DNA of 41,725 nucleotides, taken from positions 1 to 41,725 of the forward strand of contig JAWXUO010000010.1 in assembly GCA_044426355.1 (NCBI GenBank), written 5' to 3'. The notes under the pieces were generated by a model, which saw nothing but the letters and a program-made list of their open reading frames with translations, ran no database searches and was not told where the DNA came from. Both the position numbers and the translations under genes were made by a program. Below, one piece after another: positions 23,824-32,265 of the stretch (the stretch's first letter is position 1; each line of letters begins with the position of its first letter). This DNA is from CAYJLC01 sp044426355 (GTDB lineage Bacteria; Bacillota; Clostridia; Oscillospirales; Butyricicoccaceae).

Positions 23824-24282
23824 ATGAAAATTGTTTTACAAAGAGTGAAAAAAAGCTCGGTTTTAATAGATGGTAGTGAAAAAAGAGAAATAAAAAACGG
23901 ACTTACTTTGCTTATTGGAATTAGCGAAACTGATACAGAAGTTGAGGTTTTATATCTTGTGAAAAAATGCCTAGATTTAAGGATTTTTTCTGACGAAAAT
24001 GATAAGCTAAATCTTTCTGTGCAAGATATTAGTGGAGAAATTTTAGCAATTTCAAACTTTACTCTTTATGCAGATTGCAAAAAAGGAAAGCGACCAAGCT
24101 TTATAAAAGCAGGAAAACCTGATATGTCGAAAAAATTATACGATTTATTTGTGTCAGAGCTTTTAAATAGCAATCTTGTTGTAAAAACAGGAGAGTTTGG
24201 AGCTGATATGGAAGTAGAAATTATAAATGATGGTCCGATAACTATAGTTTTAGACACAGAAGAAATGATGAAAAAAGGGTGA
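23824..24282 (+). CDS. dtd: D-aminoacyl-tRNA deacylase
   Basis: 152 residues starting MKIVLQRVKKSSV. DTD frees tRNA from wrongly attached D-amino acids and glycine. The cross-subunit Gly-Pro motif is present (NDGPITIVLD). The other active-site motif, normally Ser-Gln-X-Thr, reads SNFTLYADCKKGKRPSF here, an Asn for Gln change worth noting but possibly tolerated. It lies ten bases after relA in the same operon, the usual clostridial order. Confidence 0.92.
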   Translation: MKIVLQRVKKSSVLIDGSEKREIKNGLTLLIGISETDTEVEVLYLVKKCLDLRIFSDENDKLNLSVQDISGEILAISNFTLYADCKKGKRPSFIKAGKPDMSKKLYDLFVSELLNSNLVVKTGEFGADMEVEIINDGPITIVLDTEEMMKKG

Positions 24283-24286
24283 AAAT

Positions 24287-24925
24287 ATGAAAATGATACA
24301 TTCGGTAGTAGGTCCAGTTCATACAAATTGTTATATTGTGTATGACGAAAAGTCAAAAGAAGCAATTATTATTGACCCAGGCGAAAAAGCAGGTTTGCTT
24401 TTAGAAAATATTAAAGAACATGATTTGAAACTTAAATATATTTTGCTAACACATGGGCATTTTGACCATATAATCGCTGTGCCACAAATTAAAGCAGTGA
24501 CAGGTGCAAAACTTGTTGTGCATAAAAAAGAAGAAAAATTCATTTCAAATGAATATGTAATGAAAAATTATGGGAGATATATCAAAACAGAATATACAAC
24601 TCCTGAAGTAGATATTTTAGCAAAAGATGGTACGGAAATTGAATTTGGTGACCTAAAAGCTAAATATATCCACACGCCTGGGCATACGAAAGGTTCGTGC
24701 ATTATAGAAATTAACGATAGTTTATTTACGGGTGATACTTTGTTTGCAGGAGAATGTGGAAGATGCGACCTTGAGGGTGGCGATTTTTCTGAAATGTTAG
24801 TTTCGCTTAAAAAAATCGCAGAAATAGACGGAGATTATAATGTATATCCAGGGCATGAGAATTTTTCTACGCTAGAAACTGAGAGAAAAAGAAATAAATA
24901 TATGCTACAGGCAACACAAATTTAA
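24287..24925 (+). CDS. MBL-fold metallohydrolase (glyoxalase II-like, YqgX type)
   Basis: 212 residues with the metallo-beta-lactamase ligands: LTHGHFDHI (HxHxDH), HTPGHTKGS, FTGDTLF and YPGHE. The short length, without the glyoxalase II C-terminal domain, fits the YqgX/YcbL subgroup, which hydrolyses thioesters in some members. It sits between dtd and hemZ. Its last base is shared with the hemZ start (TAATG), so translation is coupled. Confidence 0.9.
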   Translation: MKMIHSVVGPVHTNCYIVYDEKSKEAIIIDPGEKAGLLLENIKEHDLKLKYILLTHGHFDHIIAVPQIKAVTGAKLVVHKKEEKFISNEYVMKNYGRYIKTEYTTPEVDILAKDGTEIEFGDLKAKYIHTPGHTKGSCIIEINDSLFTGDTLFAGECGRCDLEGGDFSEMLVSLKKIAEIDGDYNVYPGHENFSTLETERKRNKYMLQATQI

Positions 24926-26220
24926 TGGAAATTTTTTGCGTAAATCATGATGGTAAGCGAGATATAACACAGCTTGCGTGGGCTGTTTTTGGTAATTTAG
25001 ACGGAAAAATTATATCTACAAAAATCGAAGATAGGATAGAAACTAGAATTTTTTTTGCAGGAGAAGAATTTGTTGAAAATTCGGATTATCACGAAAAAAA
25101 TGATGCAAAACGTTCGTTATATAGATGTGCGAAAAAAATACGTGATTTTGACACACCATGGGGCATTTTGACTGGAATTAACCCTGCAAAACTTGCACAA
25201 AACAATTATTGCAAAGAAGATTTTATGCAAAAATATTTAGTAAGCTCAAAGCGAGCTGATTTGTGTAAGGAAGTTTGGGATTTTACAAAAAGCGTTGATG
25301 TTTGCACGGAAGATTTATCAATTTATATATCAATTCCATTTTGTAAATCTAAGTGCAAATACTGCTCGTTTGTGTCAAATAGCATAGACACAGCGAATAA
25401 ATATATGAAAAAATATGTAGAATGTCTTATTTGTGAGCTTGAAACAGTGGCAAAGCTTATAAAAAATAGAAAATTGCGTACTATTTATATTGGTGGTGGA
25501 ACGCCGACAGCTTTAGATTTAGACGATTTTTCGAAGCTTTTAGCATGTGTTTCTAAAAATTTTTCTTTCGAAAATTTACAAGAATTTACTGTAGAAGCAG
25601 GCAGAGTTGACACGATAACTCAAGAGAAACTGAGTGTCATGAAAAAAGAAAATGTTACGAGAATAAGTATAAATCCACAGGTTTTTGATGATGAAATTTT
25701 AACGAAAATCGGACGAAAACACACTTGTCAAGATGTTTATGACATATATGAAAAAGCACAAAAAATGAATTTTGATGCAATAAATATGGATATAATTTAT
25801 GGTTTAGGTGGCGATTTTTCTAAAACTGTGGACGAAGTTTTAAGACTTTTTCCAGAAAATGTAACAATGCATACATTAGCTATTAAAAAAGGTTCTATGA
25901 TAGATAAAACATATACCGAAGATTTTGGGGATATAAATTATTTTTATGATAGAATATTTGACCATTACAAGCCGTATTATATGTATAAACAACAATATAT
26001 GATAAAGCCATATGAAAATGTGGGTTTTTCGAGAGATGGAAAAGAATGTTTGTATAATGTGTATATGATGGAAAATTTAATGGATATTTTGGCTGTAGGC
26101 TCTGGTTCTACCTCGAAAATTTCGGGAGAAAGCTTATTTAATAATAAATATCCACTAGACTATATTAATAATATTGAAGAAATAGTGAAAAAGAAAATTT
26201 TAATTTTAAAAAAGGGGTAA
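24925..26220 (+). CDS. hemZ: Coproporphyrinogen dehydrogenase HemZ (radical SAM)
   Basis: 431 residues. The radical SAM cluster motif is CKSKCKYC (Cys140, Cys144, Cys147). It is followed by IGGGTPTAL, TVEAGR, RISINPQ and DIIYGL, the order seen in HemN/HemZ enzymes. The 130-residue N-terminal extension is the HemZ feature. HemZ is linked to oxygen-independent haem synthesis, though HemN-like proteins can have other roles, and no other haem gene is nearby. Its start codon overlaps the previous stop. Confidence 0.9.
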   Translation: MEIFCVNHDGKRDITQLAWAVFGNLDGKIISTKIEDRIETRIFFAGEEFVENSDYHEKNDAKRSLYRCAKKIRDFDTPWGILTGINPAKLAQNNYCKEDFMQKYLVSSKRADLCKEVWDFTKSVDVCTEDLSIYISIPFCKSKCKYCSFVSNSIDTANKYMKKYVECLICELETVAKLIKNRKLRTIYIGGGTPTALDLDDFSKLLACVSKNFSFENLQEFTVEAGRVDTITQEKLSVMKKENVTRISINPQVFDDEILTKIGRKHTCQDVYDIYEKAQKMNFDAINMDIIYGLGGDFSKTVDEVLRLFPENVTMHTLAIKKGSMIDKTYTEDFGDINYFYDRIFDHYKPYYMYKQQYMIKPYENVGFSRDGKECLYNVYMMENLMDILAVGSGSTSKISGESLFNNKYPLDYINNIEEIVKKKILILKKG

Positions 26221-26224
26221 AAAA

Positions 26225-26596
26225 ATGGATATTCAATTAAAGGAATTTGTAGAAAAAGCGAAAAATACTACTGTTTATGCAACAGATATTGCAACACGAG
26301 TTGGTAAAGAACTTTATGTTAATTCGAAGATTAATTTGAAAATTTTTGAGATTAAATCAGAGGTAGATTCAATTTATAAAGAAGTTGGAAAACTTGTGTA
26401 CGAATCGCACGAGGGAGCAAATGTTTACGATGAAGTTATCGCTGAAAAATTAGATTTAATTTCTGCAAAGCATAAAGAAATTTATTTGCTAGAAAAGAAA
26501 AAAGAAAAACTAAAAAGTATTGTAGAATGCACTAATTGTGGTGCAATTGGAAATCGTGAGCAAGGAAATTGCGACGAATGTGGAATGAGATACTAA
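26225..26596 (+). CDS. Small coiled-coil protein with C-terminal zinc ribbon
   Basis: 123 residues. The first 95 look helical with coiled-coil character (KEFVEKAKNTTVYATDIATR, KHKEIYLLEKKKEKLK). The end has two CxxC pairs, CTNCGAIGNREQGNCDECG, a zinc ribbon. Similar small proteins occur in clostridia next to hemZ, without a known function. It is four bases after hemZ and two before the deaminase gene, so it belongs to the operon. Confidence 0.75.
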   Translation: MDIQLKEFVEKAKNTTVYATDIATRVGKELYVNSKINLKIFEIKSEVDSIYKEVGKLVYESHEGANVYDEVIAEKLDLISAKHKEIYLLEKKKEKLKSIVECTNCGAIGNREQGNCDECGMRY

Positions 26597-26597
26597 T

Positions 26598-27899
26598 ATG
26601 GAAGTTTTATTTAAAAATGCGACTGTTGTGACTGGTGATGACGATAATTTTGTTATAGAAAATGCTTATTTAGGTGTTGATAACGGAAAAATTACGTTTT
26701 TATCAAAAAACGAGCCGAAAATAAAAGCTGAGCGTGAAATAGATGCAACGGACAAGGTATTAATGGCAGGACTTGTAAATGCACATACGCACGTACCGAT
26801 GTCTGTTTTGCGTGGATATGCCGACGATTATGCACTAGATGACTGGTTAAATAACCATATTTTTCCAGCTGAGGCGAAAATTGACGAAAAATGTGTTGAA
26901 ATTGGTGCGACGATAGGAATTGCTGAGTTTTTAAGCACTGGGACGACTTCTTTTACGGATATGTATTTTAAAGAGCCGACTGTTGCGAAAATTGTAGCAA
27001 AAAGTGGTATTCGTGCGAATTTATGTAACGCAACTTTGTGTTTTTCGGAAAAATATAACCATTTAGAAGACAATGCGTATAGAGAATTTGACGAAATGCT
27101 TGAAAATTTCCATAATTTTGATGATGGTCGTATAAAAATTGATGCAGGTATTCATGGCGAATATACATCAAACAGCGAAGTTTGGCAGTTTTGGTCAAAA
27201 AAAGCTTTGGAACACAACTTAAATGTTCATATTCACGTATCAGAAACGGAAAAAGAGCATAACGAGTGCAAAGAACGTCACGATGGGCTTACTCCTGTGC
27301 AAGTTTTTGAGAAAAATGGTGTGCTAAATTCGCCTACAAATATGGCTCACTGCGTGTTTATAGAAGAAAAAGATATGGAAATTATGGCGAAAAATAATGC
27401 AACAGCTGTGCATAATCCAGTGTCGAATTTGAAACTTGGCTCGGGTATTGCAGATGTTTCGAAAATGCTTGAAAAAGGTGTAAATGTAGCTTTAGGAACA
27501 GATGGTGTAGCATCAAACAACACGCATGATTTGTTTGAGGAGCTAAAACTTTCGGCGATTTTAGCAAAAGGAGTTAGCAAAAATCCTAAGGTTGTTTCTG
27601 CAAAAGATGCTATAAAAATGGCAACTGTAAACGGAGCGAAAGCTCAAAATCGTGAAAATTTAGGTAAACTTTGCGAGGGTTTTATCGCAGATATTATAAT
27701 GCTTGATTTTACGAATTTGTCGCATACACCAGTGTATGATGTAACTTCGGCGATTGCATATAACACAAGTGGCAGAGATGTTTTGCTTACTATGGTTGCT
27801 GGAAAAATATTATATGAAAATGGAAAATTTAATACAATAGATATTGAAACTGCAAAAAAAGAACTGAAAAATTATGTAATTCCACGTATATTAGGCTAA
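26598..27899 (+). CDS. mtaD: Amidohydrolase, 5'-methylthioadenosine/S-adenosylhomocysteine deaminase-like
   Basis: 433 residues of the TrzN/MtaD class. Metal ligands are in NAHTHVPM (His63, His65), HIHVSETEKE, MAHCVF and LGTDGVASNN (Asp). In characterised relatives these deaminate S-adenosylhomocysteine, methylthioadenosine or adenosine at N6. The exact purine substrate cannot be fixed from motifs. It is joined to the hemZ operon with almost no spacing. Confidence 0.88.
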   Translation: MEVLFKNATVVTGDDDNFVIENAYLGVDNGKITFLSKNEPKIKAEREIDATDKVLMAGLVNAHTHVPMSVLRGYADDYALDDWLNNHIFPAEAKIDEKCVEIGATIGIAEFLSTGTTSFTDMYFKEPTVAKIVAKSGIRANLCNATLCFSEKYNHLEDNAYREFDEMLENFHNFDDGRIKIDAGIHGEYTSNSEVWQFWSKKALEHNLNVHIHVSETEKEHNECKERHDGLTPVQVFEKNGVLNSPTNMAHCVFIEEKDMEIMAKNNATAVHNPVSNLKLGSGIADVSKMLEKGVNVALGTDGVASNNTHDLFEELKLSAILAKGVSKNPKVVSAKDAIKMATVNGAKAQNRENLGKLCEGFIADIIMLDFTNLSHTPVYDVTSAIAYNTSGRDVLLTMVAGKILYENGKFNTIDIETAKKELKNYVIPRILG

Positions 27900-27942
27900 A
27901 AAATTGCATAACTTTTATTGAATAGATAAAAGTAGGTGCAAA

Positions 27943-29478
27943 ATGATTAAAAAACAAAGCTTTATAAAAGGAACATTTATTTTAATTACTGCGAATGTTT
28001 TTGTAAAAATTATTGGTGCAGTTTTTAAAATCCCACTTACAAATTTAATTGGTGCAAGTGGGATTTCTGATTTTAGCATAGCGTATAATTTGTATGCTGT
28101 GATGTTTGTAGTGTCAACGGCAGGGCTTCCTGTAGCGATTTCGAAACTTATTTCAGAAGAAAATATGTGTAATGAAAGCCGTGACTGCGATAGGATAATA
28201 AAGCTTTCTTTTGGTGTTTTTTGTACTCTGGGGCTATTTTTTACGATTGTTTTAGTGGTTTTTGCAGAAGAAATTTGCGAAATAATAGGTAGCAAGACTG
28301 CTTTTCACAGTATTATCGCTGTAGCACCGTCGATTTTTTTGACAACGGTGGTTGCAATTTTTCGTGGATACTATCAAGGTAACCATGATATGAGCAAAAC
28401 TGCAATTTCTCAGCTAATTGAGGCTGTAACAAAGCTTACTATAGGATATTTTTTCGCAAAATACTTAATAATGCAAGGTTTTAGCGTGCATATTGCATCG
28501 GCTGGGGCTATTTTTGGTGTAACTGTAGGAACTTTTTTTAGTGCGTTGTATTTGTGTTTGTGCAGTATTAAATCTAGAAAAAAAACTACATTAAAACCAC
28601 GTACAAGCTATAAAAATATATCAAAAAAACTGTTTAGTATAGTAGTTCCGATAACTGTTGGTGCAACTGTAATAAGCCTTACGGGCGTTGTTGATATGCT
28701 AACTATTTTGAAAAGACTTATGTATATTGGTGTGAGTTTTGAAAAGGCAAACGAGTTTTTTGGTGCATATAATATGTCGCTTACGCTATATAATTTGCCA
28801 CAAACGGTGATTACAGCGATTTCTATCAGCATAATTCCTATGATTTCTGAGAATTTAAAAAATATGCAAAAAGTAGAAAAAATTGTAAATTCTGCACTAT
28901 TTGTGGCTATAACTTTTGCGATGCCGTGTTCGGTGGGTTTTGTTTTAATGTCAAGGCATTTACTCGATTTTTTGTATTATAAACGTCAAAACGATGTAAT
29001 TATGGCAACGCCGATTTTAGTAATTTTGGGATTGGCTGTAGTTTTTGTATCTATTGTGTCGATAACAAATGCAAGCTTGCAGGCGATTTCAAAGCCTTTT
29101 GTTGCAGTAGGCTCGATGACGATGGGCATTTTTGTAAAGTTTATAGCAAATTATTTTCTAATATCAATACCTGTGATAAATATTTCTGGTGCACCACTTT
29201 CTACGGTTTTGTGTTTTTTAACAATTTCGATATTAAATCTTAGGATAATACGAAAGTATTTTGAGATAAACCTTGGAAAAATTTTTGCAAAACCGATATT
29301 TGCGAGCGTTTTTATGGGGATTATAATAAAAATTTGCGAAAATTACTTAGATATGCAAAAAAAGATTTCGACGCTTGTTTTAATAGGGATAGGTGGAGTT
29401 TCATATTTTGCGATATTGATATTAATTAAAGGTATAAAAAAGGAGGATATGAGTATTTTTTTGAAAAAAGACTTGTAA
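27943..29478 (+). CDS. spoVB: SpoVB/MurJ-like polysaccharide exporter (putative lipid II flippase)
   Basis: 511 residues, about 14 membrane helices, with the family start (KQSFIKGTFILITANVFVKI) and the conserved VSTAGLPVAISKLISE, FRGYYQGNHDMSKTA, and FGAYNMSLTLYNLPQT motifs. SpoVB belongs to the MOP superfamily and is needed for spore cortex formation in B. subtilis, with lipid II as the likely cargo. Paralogues in clostridia (YtgP, YabM) look alike, so the name is by context: it lies before mazG and the yab genes, the position of yabM/spoVB-like genes. The ribosome-binding site is AGGTG. Confidence 0.85.
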   Translation: MIKKQSFIKGTFILITANVFVKIIGAVFKIPLTNLIGASGISDFSIAYNLYAVMFVVSTAGLPVAISKLISEENMCNESRDCDRIIKLSFGVFCTLGLFFTIVLVVFAEEICEIIGSKTAFHSIIAVAPSIFLTTVVAIFRGYYQGNHDMSKTAISQLIEAVTKLTIGYFFAKYLIMQGFSVHIASAGAIFGVTVGTFFSALYLCLCSIKSRKKTTLKPRTSYKNISKKLFSIVVPITVGATVISLTGVVDMLTILKRLMYIGVSFEKANEFFGAYNMSLTLYNLPQTVITAISISIIPMISENLKNMQKVEKIVNSALFVAITFAMPCSVGFVLMSRHLLDFLYYKRQNDVIMATPILVILGLAVVFVSIVSITNASLQAISKPFVAVGSMTMGIFVKFIANYFLISIPVINISGAPLSTVLCFLTISILNLRIIRKYFEINLGKIFAKPIFASVFMGIIIKICENYLDMQKKISTLVLIGIGGVSYFAILILIKGIKKEDMSIFLKKDL

Positions 29479-29483
29479 AATAT

Positions 29484-30131
29484 ATGGAAAAAAATTATAA
29501 ATTTGATGATTTAGTAGAAATTATGGAAAAATTGCGTGAAAAATGTCCTTGGGACAAAGAGCAAACGCACAAAAGCATACGCAGAAATTTTTTAGAAGAA
29601 ACTTATGAGGCTGTCGAGGCTATTGATAACGAAGATTTTACTTTGCTACAAGAGGAGCTTGGAGATGTTATGCTTCAGGTGGTTTTTCATAGCAAAATTG
29701 CAAGCGAGAGTGGAAAATTTGATATAGATGATGTGTGCGATGGCATTTGCAAAAAGCTGATTTATCGTCACCCACATATTTTTTCTGATATAGAGGTTAA
29801 AAACACAGAAGAAGTGCTATCAAATTGGGATAGTCTTAAAAAAGTAGAAAAAAATCAAAAAACTACGTTTGATACATTAAACAGCGTGGCAAAAAGTTTG
29901 CCTGCATTAATTCGCATGGAAAAAGTGTATTCTAAAGCAGTTAAAGAAGGTGTCGAAACGGACGAAATAGGCGATATTTGTGAGTTATCTAAGGAGATAG
30001 AGGCAGGGAAAGTTGAAAAAATACCAGAAATGATTTACAATTTAACTAAAATTTGCAAGAAAAACAACTTGGATTTAGAGCAGAATATACAAGAATATAT
30101 AAACGAATATATTAATTTACAAAAAAAATAA
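29484..30131 (+). CDS. mazG: Nucleoside triphosphate pyrophosphohydrolase MazG
   Basis: 215 residues. The first MazG domain is complete: LREKCPWDKEQTHKSIRRN, EETYEAVEAID (EExxE), EELGDVMLQ (ExxD), and RHPHIFSD. The second domain, present in the usual 260-residue form, is short and lacks clear metal-binding motifs. The enzyme removes pyrophosphate from non-canonical or excess nucleotides and can lower (p)ppGpp-linked stress. It lies six bases after spoVB. Confidence 0.92.
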   Translation: MEKNYKFDDLVEIMEKLREKCPWDKEQTHKSIRRNFLEETYEAVEAIDNEDFTLLQEELGDVMLQVVFHSKIASESGKFDIDDVCDGICKKLIYRHPHIFSDIEVKNTEEVLSNWDSLKKVEKNQKTTFDTLNSVAKSLPALIRMEKVYSKAVKEGVETDEIGDICELSKEIEAGKVEKIPEMIYNLTKICKKNNLDLEQNIQEYINEYINLQKK

Positions 30132-30160
30132 TATTTTTACTAAAAAAGACTTGAAAAAGG

Positions 30161-30189
30161 CTTTAAAATGTGTAATAATAGTTGTATAA
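30161..30189 (+). promoter_or_regulatory. Probable promoter of hup
   Basis: TATAAT (30184-30189) is 17 bases from TTTAAA (30161-30166). A TTGAAA at 30150-30155 is too far from this -10 but fits a weaker TAATAA at 30172. Confidence 0.45.
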
Positions 30190-30211
30190 TATTTCTATGT
30201 GAGGTGAAAAA

Positions 30212-30484
30212 ATGAAAAAAAATGAATTGATTGCGAAAATGTCTGAAAAATCGGGATTATCAAAAAAAGATAGCGAAGCTTGTTTAAATGCTTTTATCGA
30301 AAGTATTGGTGAAGCACTTAAAGAAGGCGATAAAGTATCACTAGTAGGATTTGGTTCTTTTGAAGTTCGTGAAAGAGCTGAAAGAAAAGGTGTAAATCCA
30401 AAAACTAAAGAAACTATTACTATCAAAGCATCTAAAAGCCCTGCGTTTAAAGCTGGTAAAGGTCTTAAGGATATGTTAGTATAA
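30212..30484 (+). CDS. hup: HU family nucleoid protein
   Basis: 90 residues. The HU/IHF fold is complete: helix-rich start (KKNELIAKMSEKSGLSKKDS), GDKVSLVGFGSFEVRERAER, and KGVNPKTKETITI with the DNA-bending proline, then SKSPAFKAGKGLKDML. It coats and bends DNA. It has its own ribosome-binding site (GAGGTG) and overlaps the S4-domain gene at TAATG. Confidence 0.95.
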   Translation: MKKNELIAKMSEKSGLSKKDSEACLNAFIESIGEALKEGDKVSLVGFGSFEVRERAERKGVNPKTKETITIKASKSPAFKAGKGLKDMLV

Positions 30485-30726
30485 TGCGTCTTGATAAATT
30501 TTTAAAAGTTTCACGTCTTATTAAAAGAAGAACTGTGGCGAATGAAGCATGTGATAACGATAAAATCGTTGTTAATGGAAAAATAGCTAAGGCATCGTAC
30601 CACGTAGAAGTGGGCGATGTTATAGAAATTTCATATGGTTCGAGAAGTCTAAAAGTAGAAGTTTTGGATATTGCAAGCCATGTTTTAAAAAGTGATGCAC
30701 AAAATTTATACAAAGAAGTAAAATAA
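30484..30726 (+). CDS. rqcP: S4-domain RNA-binding protein RqcP (YabO)
   Basis: 80 residues, almost entirely an S4 domain: MRLDKFLKVSRLIKRRTVAN, then DKIVVNGKIAKASYHVEVGD. RqcP works with RqcH on stalled large ribosomal subunits to add alanine tails in Firmicutes. It is the first gene of the conserved yabO-yabP-yabQ-divIC-yabR order. Start overlaps hup by one base. A strong terminator follows it. Confidence 0.92.
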   Translation: MRLDKFLKVSRLIKRRTVANEACDNDKIVVNGKIAKASYHVEVGDVIEISYGSRSLKVEVLDIASHVLKSDAQNLYKEVK

Positions 30727-30738
30727 TAGTAATATTTT

Positions 30739-30779
30739 CCCTCCCTGCTTAATATCTTATATTAAGGGAGGGTTTTTTT
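30739..30779 (+). terminator. Terminator between rqcP and yabP that contains the yabP ribosome-binding site
   Basis: CCCTCCC and TTAATA pair with TATTAA and GGGAGGG (bulge TGC on the 5' side), followed by seven T. The T run ends one base before the yabP ATG, and the GGGAGGG arm is the only ribosome-binding site for yabP. Confidence 0.85.
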
Positions 30780-31046
30780 ATGAAAAATTTTGAACAAATG
30801 CATAATATAATAATAGAATCTAGAGAAAAAATTAGTATTTCTGGGGTTGTGAGTGTCGAGGAATTTGACGAAAATATAATTTTTTGCGTAACAAATTGTG
30901 GTGGACTGTATATACGAGGAGAAAATTTGCATGTAGAAAAATTAGATTTAGAACAGCACGAGTTAAATTTGGTAGGCGTTATAGAGTGTGTTGAATATGA
31001 TAAAAAAGACCATAAGGGAAGTTTTTTTTCAAAGCTTTTTAAATAG
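30780..31046 (+). CDS. yabP: Sporulation protein YabP
   Basis: 88 residues of the YabP/YqfC family, in which ISISGVVSVEEFDENIIFCV and GGLYIRGENLHVEKLDLEQH are the conserved strands. In B. subtilis YabP helps assemble the spore coat and is made in the mother cell. It starts directly at the end of a terminator, so constant read-through from rqcP should be low. The C-terminus, KGSFFSKLFK, is typical. Confidence 0.88.
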   Translation: MKNFEQMHNIIIESREKISISGVVSVEEFDENIIFCVTNCGGLYIRGENLHVEKLDLEQHELNLVGVIECVEYDKKDHKGSFFSKLFK

Positions 31047-31054
31047 GTAAAAAT

Positions 31055-31405
31055 ATGATTTCAGTTTTTTCACAACAGACAGCACTTTTTTTGCAAAGCA
31101 TAGTTTTAGGAATGATTTTTGCTATGGTTTATGATTTTTTTCGTGCTATAAGGCGAGAATTTAGGCTTAGATTTGTTGGCACTTTGGTGTGTGACACTTT
31201 TTTTTGGATAGTAAATTTAATTTTATTTTTGCTTTTTATTTTAAATTTTGCAAATTCCGAAGGTAGAATGTACATAATTTTTGCGATAATACTTGGAAAT
31301 ACGTTATATTTTCTAAGTTTAAGTAGTTTTTGCTTGAAGTTTTTTTGCTATGTGTTTAGAATGATAAGAAAAGTGTTTTTATTGTCTTTTTTTAATGAAA
31401 AGTAG
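31055..31405 (+). CDS. yabQ: Sporulation membrane protein YabQ
   Basis: 116 residues with three or four membrane helices (FLQSIVLGMIFAMVYDFFRA, then CDTFFWIVNLILFLLFILNF and IIFAIILGNTLYFLSL). YabQ is required for spore cortex formation in B. subtilis. It lies eight bases after yabP; there is no AGGAGG, only a weak AAATAGGTAA. Usual length and position for the family. Confidence 0.87.
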   Translation: MISVFSQQTALFLQSIVLGMIFAMVYDFFRAIRREFRLRFVGTLVCDTFFWIVNLILFLLFILNFANSEGRMYIIFAIILGNTLYFLSLSSFCLKFFCYVFRMIRKVFLLSFFNEK

Positions 31406-31490
31406 AAAAAATAAAAATTTATAAAAAAACACTTTTATTTTTTGGAAAAATGTTGTACAATTAAATTAAAAGAATTGAAAGGAAAATGAT

Positions 31491-31790
31491 ATGTCGAAAG
31501 TAAAATTAAATAAAATGCGAAGAACAAACCGAATATTGCTAATAATTTCTGCGATAATAGGAATGTATACACTTGTGAATATCGTTTCTATTCAATATGA
31601 TGTAGCACAAAAAAATAAAACTATAGAAAGTTTATCAAAGGATAAAATACAGCAAGAAATTATAAATGATGAATTGTTTGCTGTAATCGAAGAAGGTATT
31701 ACGGACGAGGCGATTATTGAAGTAGCACAAGACAAACTAGGACTTGCTTTGCCTGGAGAACGTGTTGTTGAAGATATTGGTAGCAAGTAA
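31491..31790 (+). CDS. divIC: Septum formation protein DivIC/FtsB-like
   Basis: 99 residues. A short basic start is followed by one membrane helix (ILLIISAIIGMYTLVNIVSI), an outer coiled coil (YDVAQKNKTIESLSKDKIQQ) and the DivIC tail with AQDKLGLALPGERVV. It forms the divisome scaffold with DivIB and FtsL. A 85-base gap with a TACAAT at 31456-31461 precedes it, which could separate it from the sporulation genes. Confidence 0.88.
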   Translation: MSKVKLNKMRRTNRILLIISAIIGMYTLVNIVSIQYDVAQKNKTIESLSKDKIQQEIINDELFAVIEEGITDEAIIEVAQDKLGLALPGERVVEDIGSK

Positions 31791-31811
31791 ATAGAATAAG
31801 GAGAAAGTATA

Positions 31812-32222
31812 ATGGAAATAGGCGAAATTTTTGATGGTAAGGTGACGGGAATTACAAAATACGGCTGTTTTGTTTCGTTTTCAGAAAATAAGTCAGGAAT
31901 GGTGCATATTTCTGAGGTGTCAAACACGTTTGTGAACGATATAAACGAAGTTATTAAAGTAAATCAAGAAGTAAAAGTAAAAGTTATTAAAATTGACGAA
32001 AATGGAAGAATAAATCTTTCTATAAAAAAAGCTATTACTCAAGCTCCAAAACCGTTTAAAAATGAAGAAGTTCAACATTATACACCGAAAAAAAAGCCTG
32101 TTGATATGAGCGAACTATCTTTTGATGATAAACTAAAAATGTTTATGACATCAAGCCAAGAAAGGCTAACAGATGTAAAGCACAGCAATGAAAAGAAAAC
32201 TGGTGTTAGAAGAAAAAAATAG
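31812..32222 (+). CDS. S1-domain RNA-binding protein (YabR-like)
   Basis: 136 residues. An S1 domain covers about residues 1-72: IGEIFDGKVTGITKYGCFVS, SGMVHISEVS, VKVKVIKIDENGRINLSIKK. The rest is a basic, low-complexity tail. It occupies the place of yabR after divIC. The family binds RNA, with a role that is not settled. RBS AAGGAG. A terminator follows. Confidence 0.88.
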   Translation: MEIGEIFDGKVTGITKYGCFVSFSENKSGMVHISEVSNTFVNDINEVIKVNQEVKVKVIKIDENGRINLSIKKAITQAPKPFKNEEVQHYTPKKKPVDMSELSFDDKLKMFMTSSQERLTDVKHSNEKKTGVRRKK

Positions 32223-32249
32223 TGGAGTGCAAAAGTGCTCCATTTTTTT
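32223..32249 (+). terminator. Terminator after the S1-domain gene
   Basis: TGGAGTGC and GTGCTCCA pair (two wobble pairs inside) with an AAAA loop and seven T. It separates the yab group from the amidohydrolase. Confidence 0.8.
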
Positions 32250-32265
32250 AATATGAGGTGAAAAT

